NCBI GenBank assembly: GCA_030612965.1
Contig: JAUWMW010000039.1
Span: forward strand, 1-12,936
DNA: 12,936 bases
Source: a bacterium
Lineage (GTDB): Bacteria; Zixibacteria; MSB-5A5; GN15; FEB-12
Direction of reading: 5' to 3'
Part shown: in pieces, positions 1-5,823 of the stretch
Layout of the letters: every line of letters begins with the position of its first letter
How positions within the stretch are numbered: the stretch's first letter is position 1
The notes under the pieces: model-generated
Databases searched by the model: none
Seen by the model: the letters and a program-made list of their open reading frames with translations, nothing else
What the model was told of the DNA's origin: nothing
Made by a program: the position numbers and the translations under genes

Positions 1-489
1 GGCGCTGATGAGAACGGCCGGATTTTTCATGAAAAGTGCGAAGGTATTCAAGAAGCCATCGGGGCCTTTGATATTGTCAAACCAAACGAGTTGGAAGGAC
101 AGATCCTCACCGGTATCGACTGCCGCCACGATCCATACGAAGCAGCTCGTATAATCAAATCGTGGGGACCGAAGATCGTAATCGTCACATTGGCTGAACT
201 CGGATCAATCATCTACGACGGTCACGAATTCATCGATATCCCCCCCTACGGCATCGACCTGATCGACTCCACCGGCGCCGGAGATACCTATATGGCCGGG
301 TTCACATTCGAGTATCTCAAGACCGGCGGCGATCTGAGACGCGCTGGTTGCTATGCGTCATGCACCTCGTCGGTGATGATCGAGAACAGCGGCCCGGACT
401 TTTCGATGACCGAGGACATGATCCGCGAGCGTCAGGCGGAACTGCTGAAGCTTGAGAACTTCAAGGTCGACGTCGGTGTGAATAGGTAG
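1..489 (+). CDS. PfkB-family carbohydrate kinase, C-terminal part (5' end outside window)
   Basis: The frame is open from the first base and ends at TAG 487-489, giving the last 162 residues. PfkB/ribokinase enzymes phosphorylate a sugar or nucleoside hydroxyl with ATP in the cytosol. Visible hallmarks are KPNE (about residues 27-30 of the fragment) and the second PfkB signature DSTGAGDTYMAGF (bases about 268-306). The Asp of GAGD in that signature is the catalytic base in this family. A mid-frame TTG at 91 is not a credible start, because conserved sequence continues upstream of it. The substrate cannot be told from the C-terminal half; ribokinase-, fructokinase- and nucleoside-kinase-like roles are all possible. 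The gene converges on the TetR gene with only 20 bp between stop codons and no room for a terminator hairpin. Family assignment is firm, specificity unknown. Confidence 0.9.
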   Translation, partial: GADENGRIFHEKCEGIQEAIGAFDIVKPNELEGQILTGIDCRHDPYEAARIIKSWGPKIVIVTLAELGSIIYDGHEFIDIPPYGIDLIDSTGAGDTYMAGFTFEYLKTGGDLRRAGCYASCTSSVMIENSGPDFSMTEDMIRERQAELLKLENFKVDVGVNR

Positions 490-509
490 AACCGCGCAAT
501 CGCGTACTC

Positions 510-1157
510 TCACGCTTTGATGCCGTCAAACAAGAACGAGATCAGGTACTCGCCGGTCTCGCGCGGCGGCAACCGCCCGACCAAATACCGCCGCCTGACC
601 AACCCCTCGATTATCAGTGAGGTAAGGTGTGCGGTCAGTTCAACATCGAAATCGCCCCTGATTTCACCGGTTTCCTCGCCACGTCTGATGATTTTGGCGA
701 TATACTCATTGAAATGCCGTTCCAGGTCTATTCCCTCCAACCTCACTGCCGCATGCTCCAGACCGCGTGTAACGAACAGGAAAAACCTCTCCTGATCCGG
801 GTACGACTTCGAGTTCACCATTAGCGCCTGGTATAAATACAAAAGCCGCTCCCGTGCCAAAACGGCCGTTTCGTTGCCCTTAAGCTCGGCCATCCACTTG
901 CCCAGGAAATCATCGAACATCAAGACAGCGAATTCCAGCAGATGGCTCTTGGATGGGAAATACTGAAAGAAAGAGCCCTTGGATATCGCCGCCTCACGGC
1001 ACAGTTGATCCACCGACAGACCATCATAACCAAATTTTCCAAACAGACCAATCGCAGCGCGGTAGATCATCTCTTTCTTGTCGGGAGCGAGACGGCGAAA
1101 CGTGTCGGTAACAATACCTCGCTCGGCCAGTTCGGCAGTGATGTTTTCATCCAGCAT
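510..1157 (-). CDS. TetR/AcrR-family transcriptional regulator
   Basis: The product is a 215-residue predicted one-component repressor with an N-terminal DNA-binding helix-turn-helix and a C-terminal ligand-binding/dimerisation domain. Residues about 28-75 give the TetR pattern: a first helix (IYRAAIGLFGKFGYDGLSVD), then DQLCREAAISKGSFFQYFPSK with the typical helix-turn-helix and the S-K-G-S-F-F-x-Y-F signature. The rest is helical and not conserved enough to name a ligand. I start at ATG 1157. The frame runs back to a TTG at 1193, but those 12 extra residues lie before the normal N-terminus and the TTG adjoins the repeat element. It is transcribed away from ino1, so it may regulate ino1, itself or the kinase. 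The operator-like dyad at 1469-1488 is the best candidate site (inference). Confidence 0.9.
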   Translation of the reverse strand: MLDENITAELAERGIVTDTFRRLAPDKKEMIYRAAIGLFGKFGYDGLSVDQLCREAAISKGSFFQYFPSKSHLLEFAVLMFDDFLGKWMAELKGNETAVLARERLLYLYQALMVNSKSYPDQERFFLFVTRGLEHAAVRLEGIDLERHFNEYIAKIIRRGEETGEIRGDFDVELTAHLTSLIIEGLVRRRYLVGRLPPRETGEYLISFLFDGIKA

Positions 1158-1198
1158 AGAAGATCCAATCCGGAGTTTGCCAAAAAACCACAACTGAA

Positions 1199-1319
1199 GT
1201 CATTGCGAGCGACCGAAGACACTCGTGTCGCAGGGAGCGCGGCAATCTCCCTCGCCGGTCGCCGCTACGAATCGAGATTGCCGCGGTCGTCCGCCTGTGG
1301 CGGACTCCCTCGCAATGAC
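1199..1319. repeat. 121-bp MITE/REP-like repeat with 11-bp terminal inverted repeats, copy 1
   Basis: It begins GTCATTGCGAG (1199-1209) and ends with the exact reverse complement CTCGCAATGAC (1309-1319). A second copy in reverse-complement orientation lies at 8368-8478. The two share long blocks after inversion, for example GGGAGCGCGGCAATCTC and CCGCGGTCGTCCGCCT. The centre differs in sequence and length (121 versus 111 bp). No transposase is encoded. This looks like a small non-autonomous palindromic element or extragenic repeat, and the copy number elsewhere in the genome is unknown. Confidence 0.85.
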
Positions 1320-1352
1320 GGAAGCTTACGATCTTCGCTTAGTCTCACAGCT

Positions 1353-1471
1353 ACTGTCAGACAGATACTACCATTCGCGGGTGCTGTCGGCCGACCGCGC
1401 CCGACATCCGCCTTTCAACCCACTGGCTGTCAGGCGAGTCGCCTGACAGCAGCGGCAACTGTCAGACAGAT
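1353..1471. repeat. 15-bp direct repeat pair flanking a palindrome
   Basis: ACTGTCAGACAGATA occurs at 1353-1367 and again at 1457-1471, 104 bp apart. The core CTGTCAGACAG is itself an odd palindrome (CTGTC-A-GACAG). The arms of the 25-bp palindrome between them (1426-1450) reuse the same CTGTCAG word. This could be a multi-site operator or remnant ends of a small mobile element. Confidence 0.7.
1426..1450. repeat. Perfect 25-bp palindrome (12-bp arms, 1-nt centre)
   Basis: Arm GCTGTCAGGCGA (1426-1437), centre G (1438), arm TCGCCTGACAGC (1439-1450); the arms match without error. As RNA it would form a strong hairpin, but no T-tract follows on either strand, so a standard intrinsic terminator is unlikely. 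As DNA it could bind a dimeric regulator upstream of ino1. Confidence 0.8.
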
Positions 1472-1491
1472 ATGACCGTATGGTCATATTA
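1462..1491 (+). promoter_or_regulatory. Possible ino1 promoter with TetR-type operator dyad
   Basis: The dyad is ATATGACC (1469-1476), GTAT, GGTCATAT (1481-1488): perfect 8-bp arms around a 4-bp spacer, a layout typical of TetR-family operators. It lies between a weak -35-like CAGACA (1462-1467) and a -10-like TATTAT (1486-1491) with an 18-bp spacer, so a bound repressor would block RNA polymerase. An alternative -35 (TTGACA, 1536-1541) lies downstream but lacks a convincing -10. The dyad is seen directly; promoter function and the link to the adjacent TetR protein are inference. Confidence 0.4.
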
Positions 1492-1612
1492 TATAGGCCA
1501 ATATTATATAAAGTGCTGCTTTCGTCAAGTGGTATTTGACAGCCACATTCAATAGTCCTACCTTCGGCGCAAGAGTTAACCACAGTTTGATTGGAAGCGA
1601 AAGGATTCATTT

Positions 1613-2815
1613 ATGGGCAAGGTAAGAGTTGCTATTATTGGTGTCGGCAACTGCGCCTCGTCGCTGGTGCAGGGAGTCGAGTTTTACAAGAAGGCCAAAG
1701 AGGATGACCAGATTCCGGGTCTGATGCATGTCAATCTCGGCGGCTATCATATTCGAGATATCGAGTTTTCGGCCGCTATTGATATCGACAAGAACAAGGT
1801 TGGCAAGGACCTCTCGGAGGCTGTTTTCACGAAGCCGAATAACACTTTCAAGTTCTGTAAGGTTCCGAAGCTGGGTGTCAAGGTGCAGCGTGGGATGACG
1901 CACGATGGTCTGGGTTACTATCTGTCACAGGTGATCGAGAAAGCGCCCGGCGACACGGTGGATATCGTCAAGCTGCTCAAGGACACCAAGACCGATGTGG
2001 TGATCAACTACCTGCCGGTCGGTTCGGAAGAGGCCACCAAGTGGTATGTGGAGCAGGTATTGGATGCCGGGTGCGGATTCGTCAACTGCATCCCGGTCTT
2101 CATCGCCAGGGAGCAGTACTGGCAGAAGCGGTTCAAAGAGAAGGGTCTACCGGTGATCGGCGATGACATCAAGTCACAGGTCGGCGCTACTATCGCGCAT
2201 CGCGTGCTCACGCGCCTGTTCCTCGAGCGTGGTGTGAAACTGGAACGCACCAGTCAGTTGAACGTCGGCGGCAACACTGACTTCCTGAACATGCTCGAAC
2301 GCTCGCGGCTGGAGTCGAAAAGGATTTCCAAGACCAACGCTGTAACCAGCCAGCTAAACTACGACATCGGCCCCGGCAACGTTCATATCGGTCCGTCTGA
2401 CTATGTCGAGTGGCTGAGCGATCGTAAGTGGGCTTACATTCGGATGGAAGGCACCACCTTCGGCAATGTGCCACTCAACATCGAACTGAAGCTCGAGGTA
2501 TGGGACAGCCCGAACTCCGCCGGCGTGGTGATCGATGCTGTGCGCTGCTGCAAGCTGGCGCTGGACAATAAACTGTCGGGCGCTCTGATCGAACCGTCGT
2601 CCTACTTCAAGAAATCGCCGCCGGTCCAGTACACCGACGATGAAGCCCGCAAGCTAACGGAGCAATTCATCACCAAGTACGGGTGGAAACAGGCAGCCAA
2701 GCCGAAGCGGAAGCTGAAAGTGGCGGCCAAGCGCACCGGCACAACGCGACCGGCGGCAGCGAAGGCGGCCAAAGCGTCACGCCCGAGAAAGCGCGTGGTC
2801 CGCAGCAAAAAGTAG
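1613..2815 (+). CDS. ino1: Inositol-3-phosphate synthase with basic C-terminal tail
   Basis: It converts D-glucose 6-phosphate to 1D-myo-inositol 3-phosphate using NAD+, the first step of inositol-lipid or inositol-solute synthesis. The 400-residue product shows the Rossmann motif IIGVGNCASS (8-17), then GDDIKSQVGAT (183-193) and LNVGGNTDFLNM (216-227), all as in the prokaryotic (Mycobacterium/Archaeoglobus) branch of the family. The ATG at 1613 follows AAAGGA with good spacing. The enzyme core ends near residue 358. The last 40 residues hold 17 Lys/Arg, about 10 Ala and no acidic residue, a histone-H1-like tail that is not part of the catalytic fold. The gene is preceded by the TetR/operator spacer and followed by an intrinsic terminator, so it is probably transcribed alone. 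The core function is secure; the role of the tail is unknown. Confidence 0.93.
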   Translation: MGKVRVAIIGVGNCASSLVQGVEFYKKAKEDDQIPGLMHVNLGGYHIRDIEFSAAIDIDKNKVGKDLSEAVFTKPNNTFKFCKVPKLGVKVQRGMTHDGLGYYLSQVIEKAPGDTVDIVKLLKDTKTDVVINYLPVGSEEATKWYVEQVLDAGCGFVNCIPVFIAREQYWQKRFKEKGLPVIGDDIKSQVGATIAHRVLTRLFLERGVKLERTSQLNVGGNTDFLNMLERSRLESKRISKTNAVTSQLNYDIGPGNVHIGPSDYVEWLSDRKWAYIRMEGTTFGNVPLNIELKLEVWDSPNSAGVVIDAVRCCKLALDNKLSGALIEPSSYFKKSPPVQYTDDEARKLTEQFITKYGWKQAAKPKRKLKVAAKRTGTTRPAAAKAAKASRPRKRVVRSKK

Positions 2816-2833
2816 TTTGTTGCCGATACTGAT

Positions 2834-2862
2834 TTGACTACTTTGACCGGCGATTGTAGAAA
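2834..2862 (+). promoter_or_regulatory. Possible tmk-operon promoter overlapping the ino1 terminator
   Basis: TTGACT (2834-2839, one mismatch to TTGACA) is followed after 17 bp by TAGAAA (2857-2862, two mismatches to TATAAT). The -10 would sit in the terminator loop. This is a consensus match only; short matches like this arise by chance. Confidence 0.25.
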
Positions 2863-2879
2863 CCGCCGGTCTTTCTTTT
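2845..2879 (+). terminator. Rho-independent terminator after ino1
   Basis: Stem GACCGGCG (2845-2852) pairs perfectly with CGCCGGTC (2864-2871) across an 11-nt loop and is followed by TTTCTTTT (2872-2879). It lies 30 bp after the ino1 stop codon, on the ino1 strand, and separates ino1 from tmk. Confidence 0.8.
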
Positions 2880-2905
2880 GGAATGTACTGCGTAAGGATA
2901 ACATC

Positions 2906-3538
2906 GTGACCGTGAAGAAATCCAAAGCTCTTTTTGTCACTTTTGAAGGTATCGACGGCTGCGGCAAGACAACTCAGGCCATCTTGACTTACCAGTATCT
3001 TACCACTCGGGGTATGCGTGTTAAACTGCTGCGCGAACCGGGCGCCACAGCCACGGCCGAGAGAATCCGGGAGGTCCTGCTCGATGAAAAGTTGTCGATT
3101 GCACCGGTGACGGAACTGCTGTTGTACGAAGCGGCGCGGTCAGAGCTTACCAGTCAGGAGATACAGCCGGCGTTGGCTGCCGGCCACACGGTGCTGTGCG
3201 ACCGGTTTTATGATAGTACCACCGCTTACCAGGGGTTCGGACGAAAACTGGACATCCGCATGGTACGCAGTCTGAATCGCCTGGCTGTTGGCAATCTTAA
3301 ACCTGATTTGACTTTTCTTCTTGATCTCGACTTGCGCACCGCTCGCAGTCGCCGGGGCAAGCGCCCGGACCGATTGGAGTTGCAACCGAAGGCGTTTTTC
3401 ACCCGGGTTCGCTCCGGTTTTCTGGAACTTGCCCGCAAGGAACGTCGGCGCATAAAGGTCGTGGATGCCGGCCACTCCGTTGACGAAGTGTTTCAGAGCA
3501 TCCGAACTATTCTGGACCGTCGAATCGCCAGGTTATGA
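2906..3538 (+). CDS. tmk: Thymidylate kinase (dTMP kinase)
   Basis: It phosphorylates dTMP to dTDP with ATP, an essential step of dTTP synthesis in the cytosol. The 210-residue protein carries the P-loop FEGIDGCGKTTQ (13-24), the REPG motif (43-46), the CDRFYDSTTAYQGFGR substrate/DR motif (98-113) and an Arg-rich lid segment around RSRRGKRPDRLE (147-158). I choose GTG 2906 because it follows TAAGGA (2893-2898) by 7 nt and puts the P-loop at the usual distance from the N-terminus. The frame opens earlier at 2834, but that start would read through the ino1 terminator. It overlaps the next gene by 4 bp (ATGA), implying translational coupling. Length is normal for the family. Confidence 0.93.
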   Translation: MTVKKSKALFVTFEGIDGCGKTTQAILTYQYLTTRGMRVKLLREPGATATAERIREVLLDEKLSIAPVTELLLYEAARSELTSQEIQPALAAGHTVLCDRFYDSTTAYQGFGRKLDIRMVRSLNRLAVGNLKPDLTFLLDLDLRTARSRRGKRPDRLELQPKAFFTRVRSGFLELARKERRRIKVVDAGHSVDEVFQSIRTILDRRIARL

Positions 3539-5100
3539 CTCAATACGCGACGTTTGATCGGCGATCGGTTCTGATCTCCACGATGCTCCTCAGCGTCATG
3601 ATTCTGTTGAGTGGCGGCATGGCACTCTACGTCCTGTCCGACCCCGGACTTGAGCACGCCTTCCACATGGTAACCGTCGCCCGTTTGGTGGAGGAGCATC
3701 ATGCAGGCGAGGTGAACCGGGGTCATCTGGTAATCTCCGGGCGGCGAGCGATGATGGACGTATTAGATCGGTATTCAGGCTATGTATCCCCGGCGGAATT
3801 CGAGGAAAAACGACAGCAGCGAGAGGGCCACTACGGGGGTATCGGCGTGACTGTCACTGGACACGATGATGGACTGCGGGTCTACTCGGTTCGTGATGAT
3901 GGTCCGGGGAAAGTGGCCGGTCTTTTGAGTGGCGACATCATCGTCGCCGCAGATTCGAACCTTCTGGCTGACCGGATGCCCAACGAGGCGACGCTGTTTC
4001 TGCGAGGTGAGGACGGCACCAGCGTGATGCTGAAGATATATCGTCCGTGCGATGATGACAGTCTGGAAATCGTGATTGAGCGGCGCGAGGTGGCGTATCG
4101 CCACGTCGTCTATGCGGGCTACGGGCCGGACAGCGTGGTGTACATCAGGTTGATCGACTTTGCGCCGGGCGCAGCCGACGAGGTCGCATCGGCGCTGGAT
4201 TCACTGGCCGGCCGCGAGAGCGCGGCCAGAGGTGTGATCCTGGACTTGCGAGGGAACCCGGGTGGTTTGTTCGTCGAAGCACACGCTATGGCCAGTCTGT
4301 TTCTTGAGGAGGGACTATTCGTAGTCGGCACCGATGGTCGCTCCCGATGGAATAACGAGACCTTCACCGCCGACGGCGATGATCGTATGCATGGCTTGCC
4401 GATGGCGGTGCTGGTCGATCGCAATTCGGCGTCGGCCTCGGAGATCGTAGCCGGGGCGTTGAAATACAATGATCGCGCGGCCCTGGTAGGGGACACGACT
4501 TTTGGTAAGGGGTTGGTCCAGGGATACCTGCGGTTTCTTGAGGACGACGGACTTCGGCTTACTATCTCACGCTACTACTTCGAGGGTGGAATATATCTTA
4601 ACGATTTCGATTCCATGCTGCACGAGATTGGTCATGGACTCCCTCCGGATTACTACTACGTATCACCCACATCGGATGAGTACATTCGCGCTCTGGAGAA
4701 TTCGTTTCTTCTGCATCGTTTTGCTCATAACAATCAAGCCGAGATTATCGCTCACGCCGATCGCGGCGGGATGGATGATATCTGGATTGAACAGTTGGCT
4801 GATTTCATTAAGGACAAATTCGAATACCCGTCAGAGTTAACCCGGCGTGCCGATAGCCTCCTTGTGCTGGCCGAACTGGAAAGCGGCTCCGAACAAATCC
4901 AGGCCACGGCCTCCGGCCTGGCCGAGTTGGCCCGGGCGCATGACCGGCGGCGACTTTTCGAGTACAAACCATATCTCAAGAGGCGATTGGTTCAACTCGC
5001 TTTCGAGCGCGCCTATTCTACCTACCGTGCCTATGACGACGTCGTGGTGAAGCAGGATGCCGCGATCGCTCTGGCTGCCCGAGAGATTCTTACGCGCTGA
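3535..5100 (+). CDS. S41-family C-terminal-processing-type serine protease (membrane-anchored, PDZ)
   Basis: This is a 521-residue CtpA/Prc-like endopeptidase, expected in the cell envelope. One hydrophobic segment (about residues 11-34) forms a signal anchor. A PDZ domain follows (about 98-183, starting HYGGIGVTV), then the S41 core with LDLRGNPGG (236-244), SASASEI (298-304) and TTFGKGLVQG (321-330). By spacing to E. coli Prc, Ser300 and Lys325 are the catalytic dyad and Gln329 the third conserved residue. All are present, so it should be active. The roughly 160 residues after the core, rich in Asp/Glu/Arg and helical, are longer than in CtpA and unassigned. Its ATG overlaps the tmk stop, and the HAD gene begins 37 bp later, so it belongs to the same operon. 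The substrate is unknown; envelope or lipoprotein quality control is typical for the family. Confidence 0.9.
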   Translation: MTQYATFDRRSVLISTMLLSVMILLSGGMALYVLSDPGLEHAFHMVTVARLVEEHHAGEVNRGHLVISGRRAMMDVLDRYSGYVSPAEFEEKRQQREGHYGGIGVTVTGHDDGLRVYSVRDDGPGKVAGLLSGDIIVAADSNLLADRMPNEATLFLRGEDGTSVMLKIYRPCDDDSLEIVIERREVAYRHVVYAGYGPDSVVYIRLIDFAPGAADEVASALDSLAGRESAARGVILDLRGNPGGLFVEAHAMASLFLEEGLFVVGTDGRSRWNNETFTADGDDRMHGLPMAVLVDRNSASASEIVAGALKYNDRAALVGDTTFGKGLVQGYLRFLEDDGLRLTISRYYFEGGIYLNDFDSMLHEIGHGLPPDYYYVSPTSDEYIRALENSFLLHRFAHNNQAEIIAHADRGGMDDIWIEQLADFIKDKFEYPSELTRRADSLLVLAELESGSEQIQATASGLAELARAHDRRRLFEYKPYLKRRLVQLAFERAYSTYRAYDDVVVKQDAAIALAAREILTR

Positions 5101-5137
5101 AGGCGATCTGAAATATCACGATATGGATGGCAGTCCA

Positions 5138-5794
5138 ATGAGAACCGCGATACTCTCAGACTTCGACGGCACTGTTTCCCGGCGCGATATCGGCTACAAC
5201 CTGTTTCACCATTTCTCGCAGGGGAGAAACGCCGAACTGGTTCCACTGTGGAAAAGCGGTGCTCTGTCCACGCGTGAGTGCCTTCTTAAGGAGGCGGCGA
5301 TGGTGCACGCGTCGCCCGACGAGATCTTTCGGTTTCTTGACCAGTTTGAACTCAATCGAGGCTTCGAGGACTTCGTGCGACAATGCCGGTCTAATGGTAC
5401 CGATCTGATCATACTATCCGACGGGCTGGACTTCTATATCAAGTATGTCCTGGAACGCTTTGGTCTGTCCGACCTGCCGGTAATCAGCAATACCGGTCTT
5501 TTGGAGAACGGTGGTTTGACGGTCACGTTTCCATACGACAATCAGTCGTGCGATCGCTGCGGCAGTTGCAAGGGGGAGCGAATCCGCGAGTACCGCCAGC
5601 GACATCCGGAGACAGCGATCGTGTTCATCGGCGACGGTTACTCGGACACCTGCGGGGTGAGCGAGGCTGATTTGGTTTTCGCCAAGAAAGACCTTGAACA
5701 ATACTGTGTCTTGCACAATATTGACCATGTTAAGTACGACACGTTTATTGATGTTTCTCGCTGCCTGATGGAACGTGGATACATGAGAGACTGA
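5138..5794 (+). CDS. MtnX-like HAD-superfamily (subfamily IB) phosphatase
   Basis: The 218-residue protein has complete HAD motifs: DFDGT (8-12; Asp8 nucleophile, Asp10 acid/base), ILSDGLD (92-98; Ser94), a Lys after the Cys cluster (Lys145) and GDGYSD (165-170; metal-binding Asp). The CDRCGSCKG stretch (138-146, CxxCxxC) resembles MtnX, the 2-hydroxy-3-keto-5-methylthiopentenyl-1-phosphate phosphatase of methionine salvage, and other DKMTPPase-like phosphatases. No other methionine-salvage gene is nearby, so the true substrate may differ, for example a sugar or inositol phosphate. I use ATG 5138, preceded by GGATGG (5125-5130). In-frame ATG 5123 is an alternative, and earlier ones would run into the protease gene. 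It sits 29 bp before the nucleotidyltransferase gene in the same operon. Confidence 0.82.
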   Translation: MRTAILSDFDGTVSRRDIGYNLFHHFSQGRNAELVPLWKSGALSTRECLLKEAAMVHASPDEIFRFLDQFELNRGFEDFVRQCRSNGTDLIILSDGLDFYIKYVLERFGLSDLPVISNTGLLENGGLTVTFPYDNQSCDRCGSCKGERIREYRQRHPETAIVFIGDGYSDTCGVSEADLVFAKKDLEQYCVLHNIDHVKYDTFIDVSRCLMERGYMRD

Positions 5795-5823
5795 TCATCA
5801 CAGGAGTTGAGCGGAGTCAACGA

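Larger units (their letters stand above)
1158..1612. other. 455-bp divergent regulatory spacer between tetR and ino1
   Basis: I support no gene here. The spacer holds, in order: the short tetR leader, a 121-bp palindromic TIR repeat (1199-1319), a 15-bp direct repeat (ACTGTCAGACAGATA at 1353-1367 and 1457-1471), a perfect 25-bp palindrome (1426-1450), an 8-4-8 dyad (1469-1488), an AT-rich stretch with ATATTATATA twice (1485-1494 and 1501-1510), a TTGACA at 1536-1541, and the ino1 ribosome binding site (AAAGGA about 1600-1605). Open frames across it show no family resemblance and overlap the repeats. Confidence 0.7.

Noticed and set aside
1199..1471. CRISPR-like array
   Set aside because: Repeats are few, differently sized and irregularly spaced, and no cas gene is present.
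942..1475. 177-residue plus-strand open frame
   Set aside because: It is antisense to the TetR gene and then crosses the TIR repeat and palindromes; composition is non-protein-like and no motif is seen.
1368..1610. 80-residue minus-strand open frame upstream of ino1
   Set aside because: It lies wholly in the regulatory spacer, spanning the operator dyad and palindrome, with no protein-like pattern.
2834..2905. Upstream start for thymidylate kinase adding 24 residues
   Set aside because: It would translate the ino1 terminator hairpin. GTG 2906 has a good Shine-Dalgarno and gives the normal family length.
4619..4639. HEIGH motif (HExxH-like) in the S41 protease, suggesting a second metalloprotease site
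   Set aside because: It aligns with the normal S41 segment ending in G-x-x-PD after the catalytic core (here GHGLPPD). There is no zincin-like context, so the match is chance.
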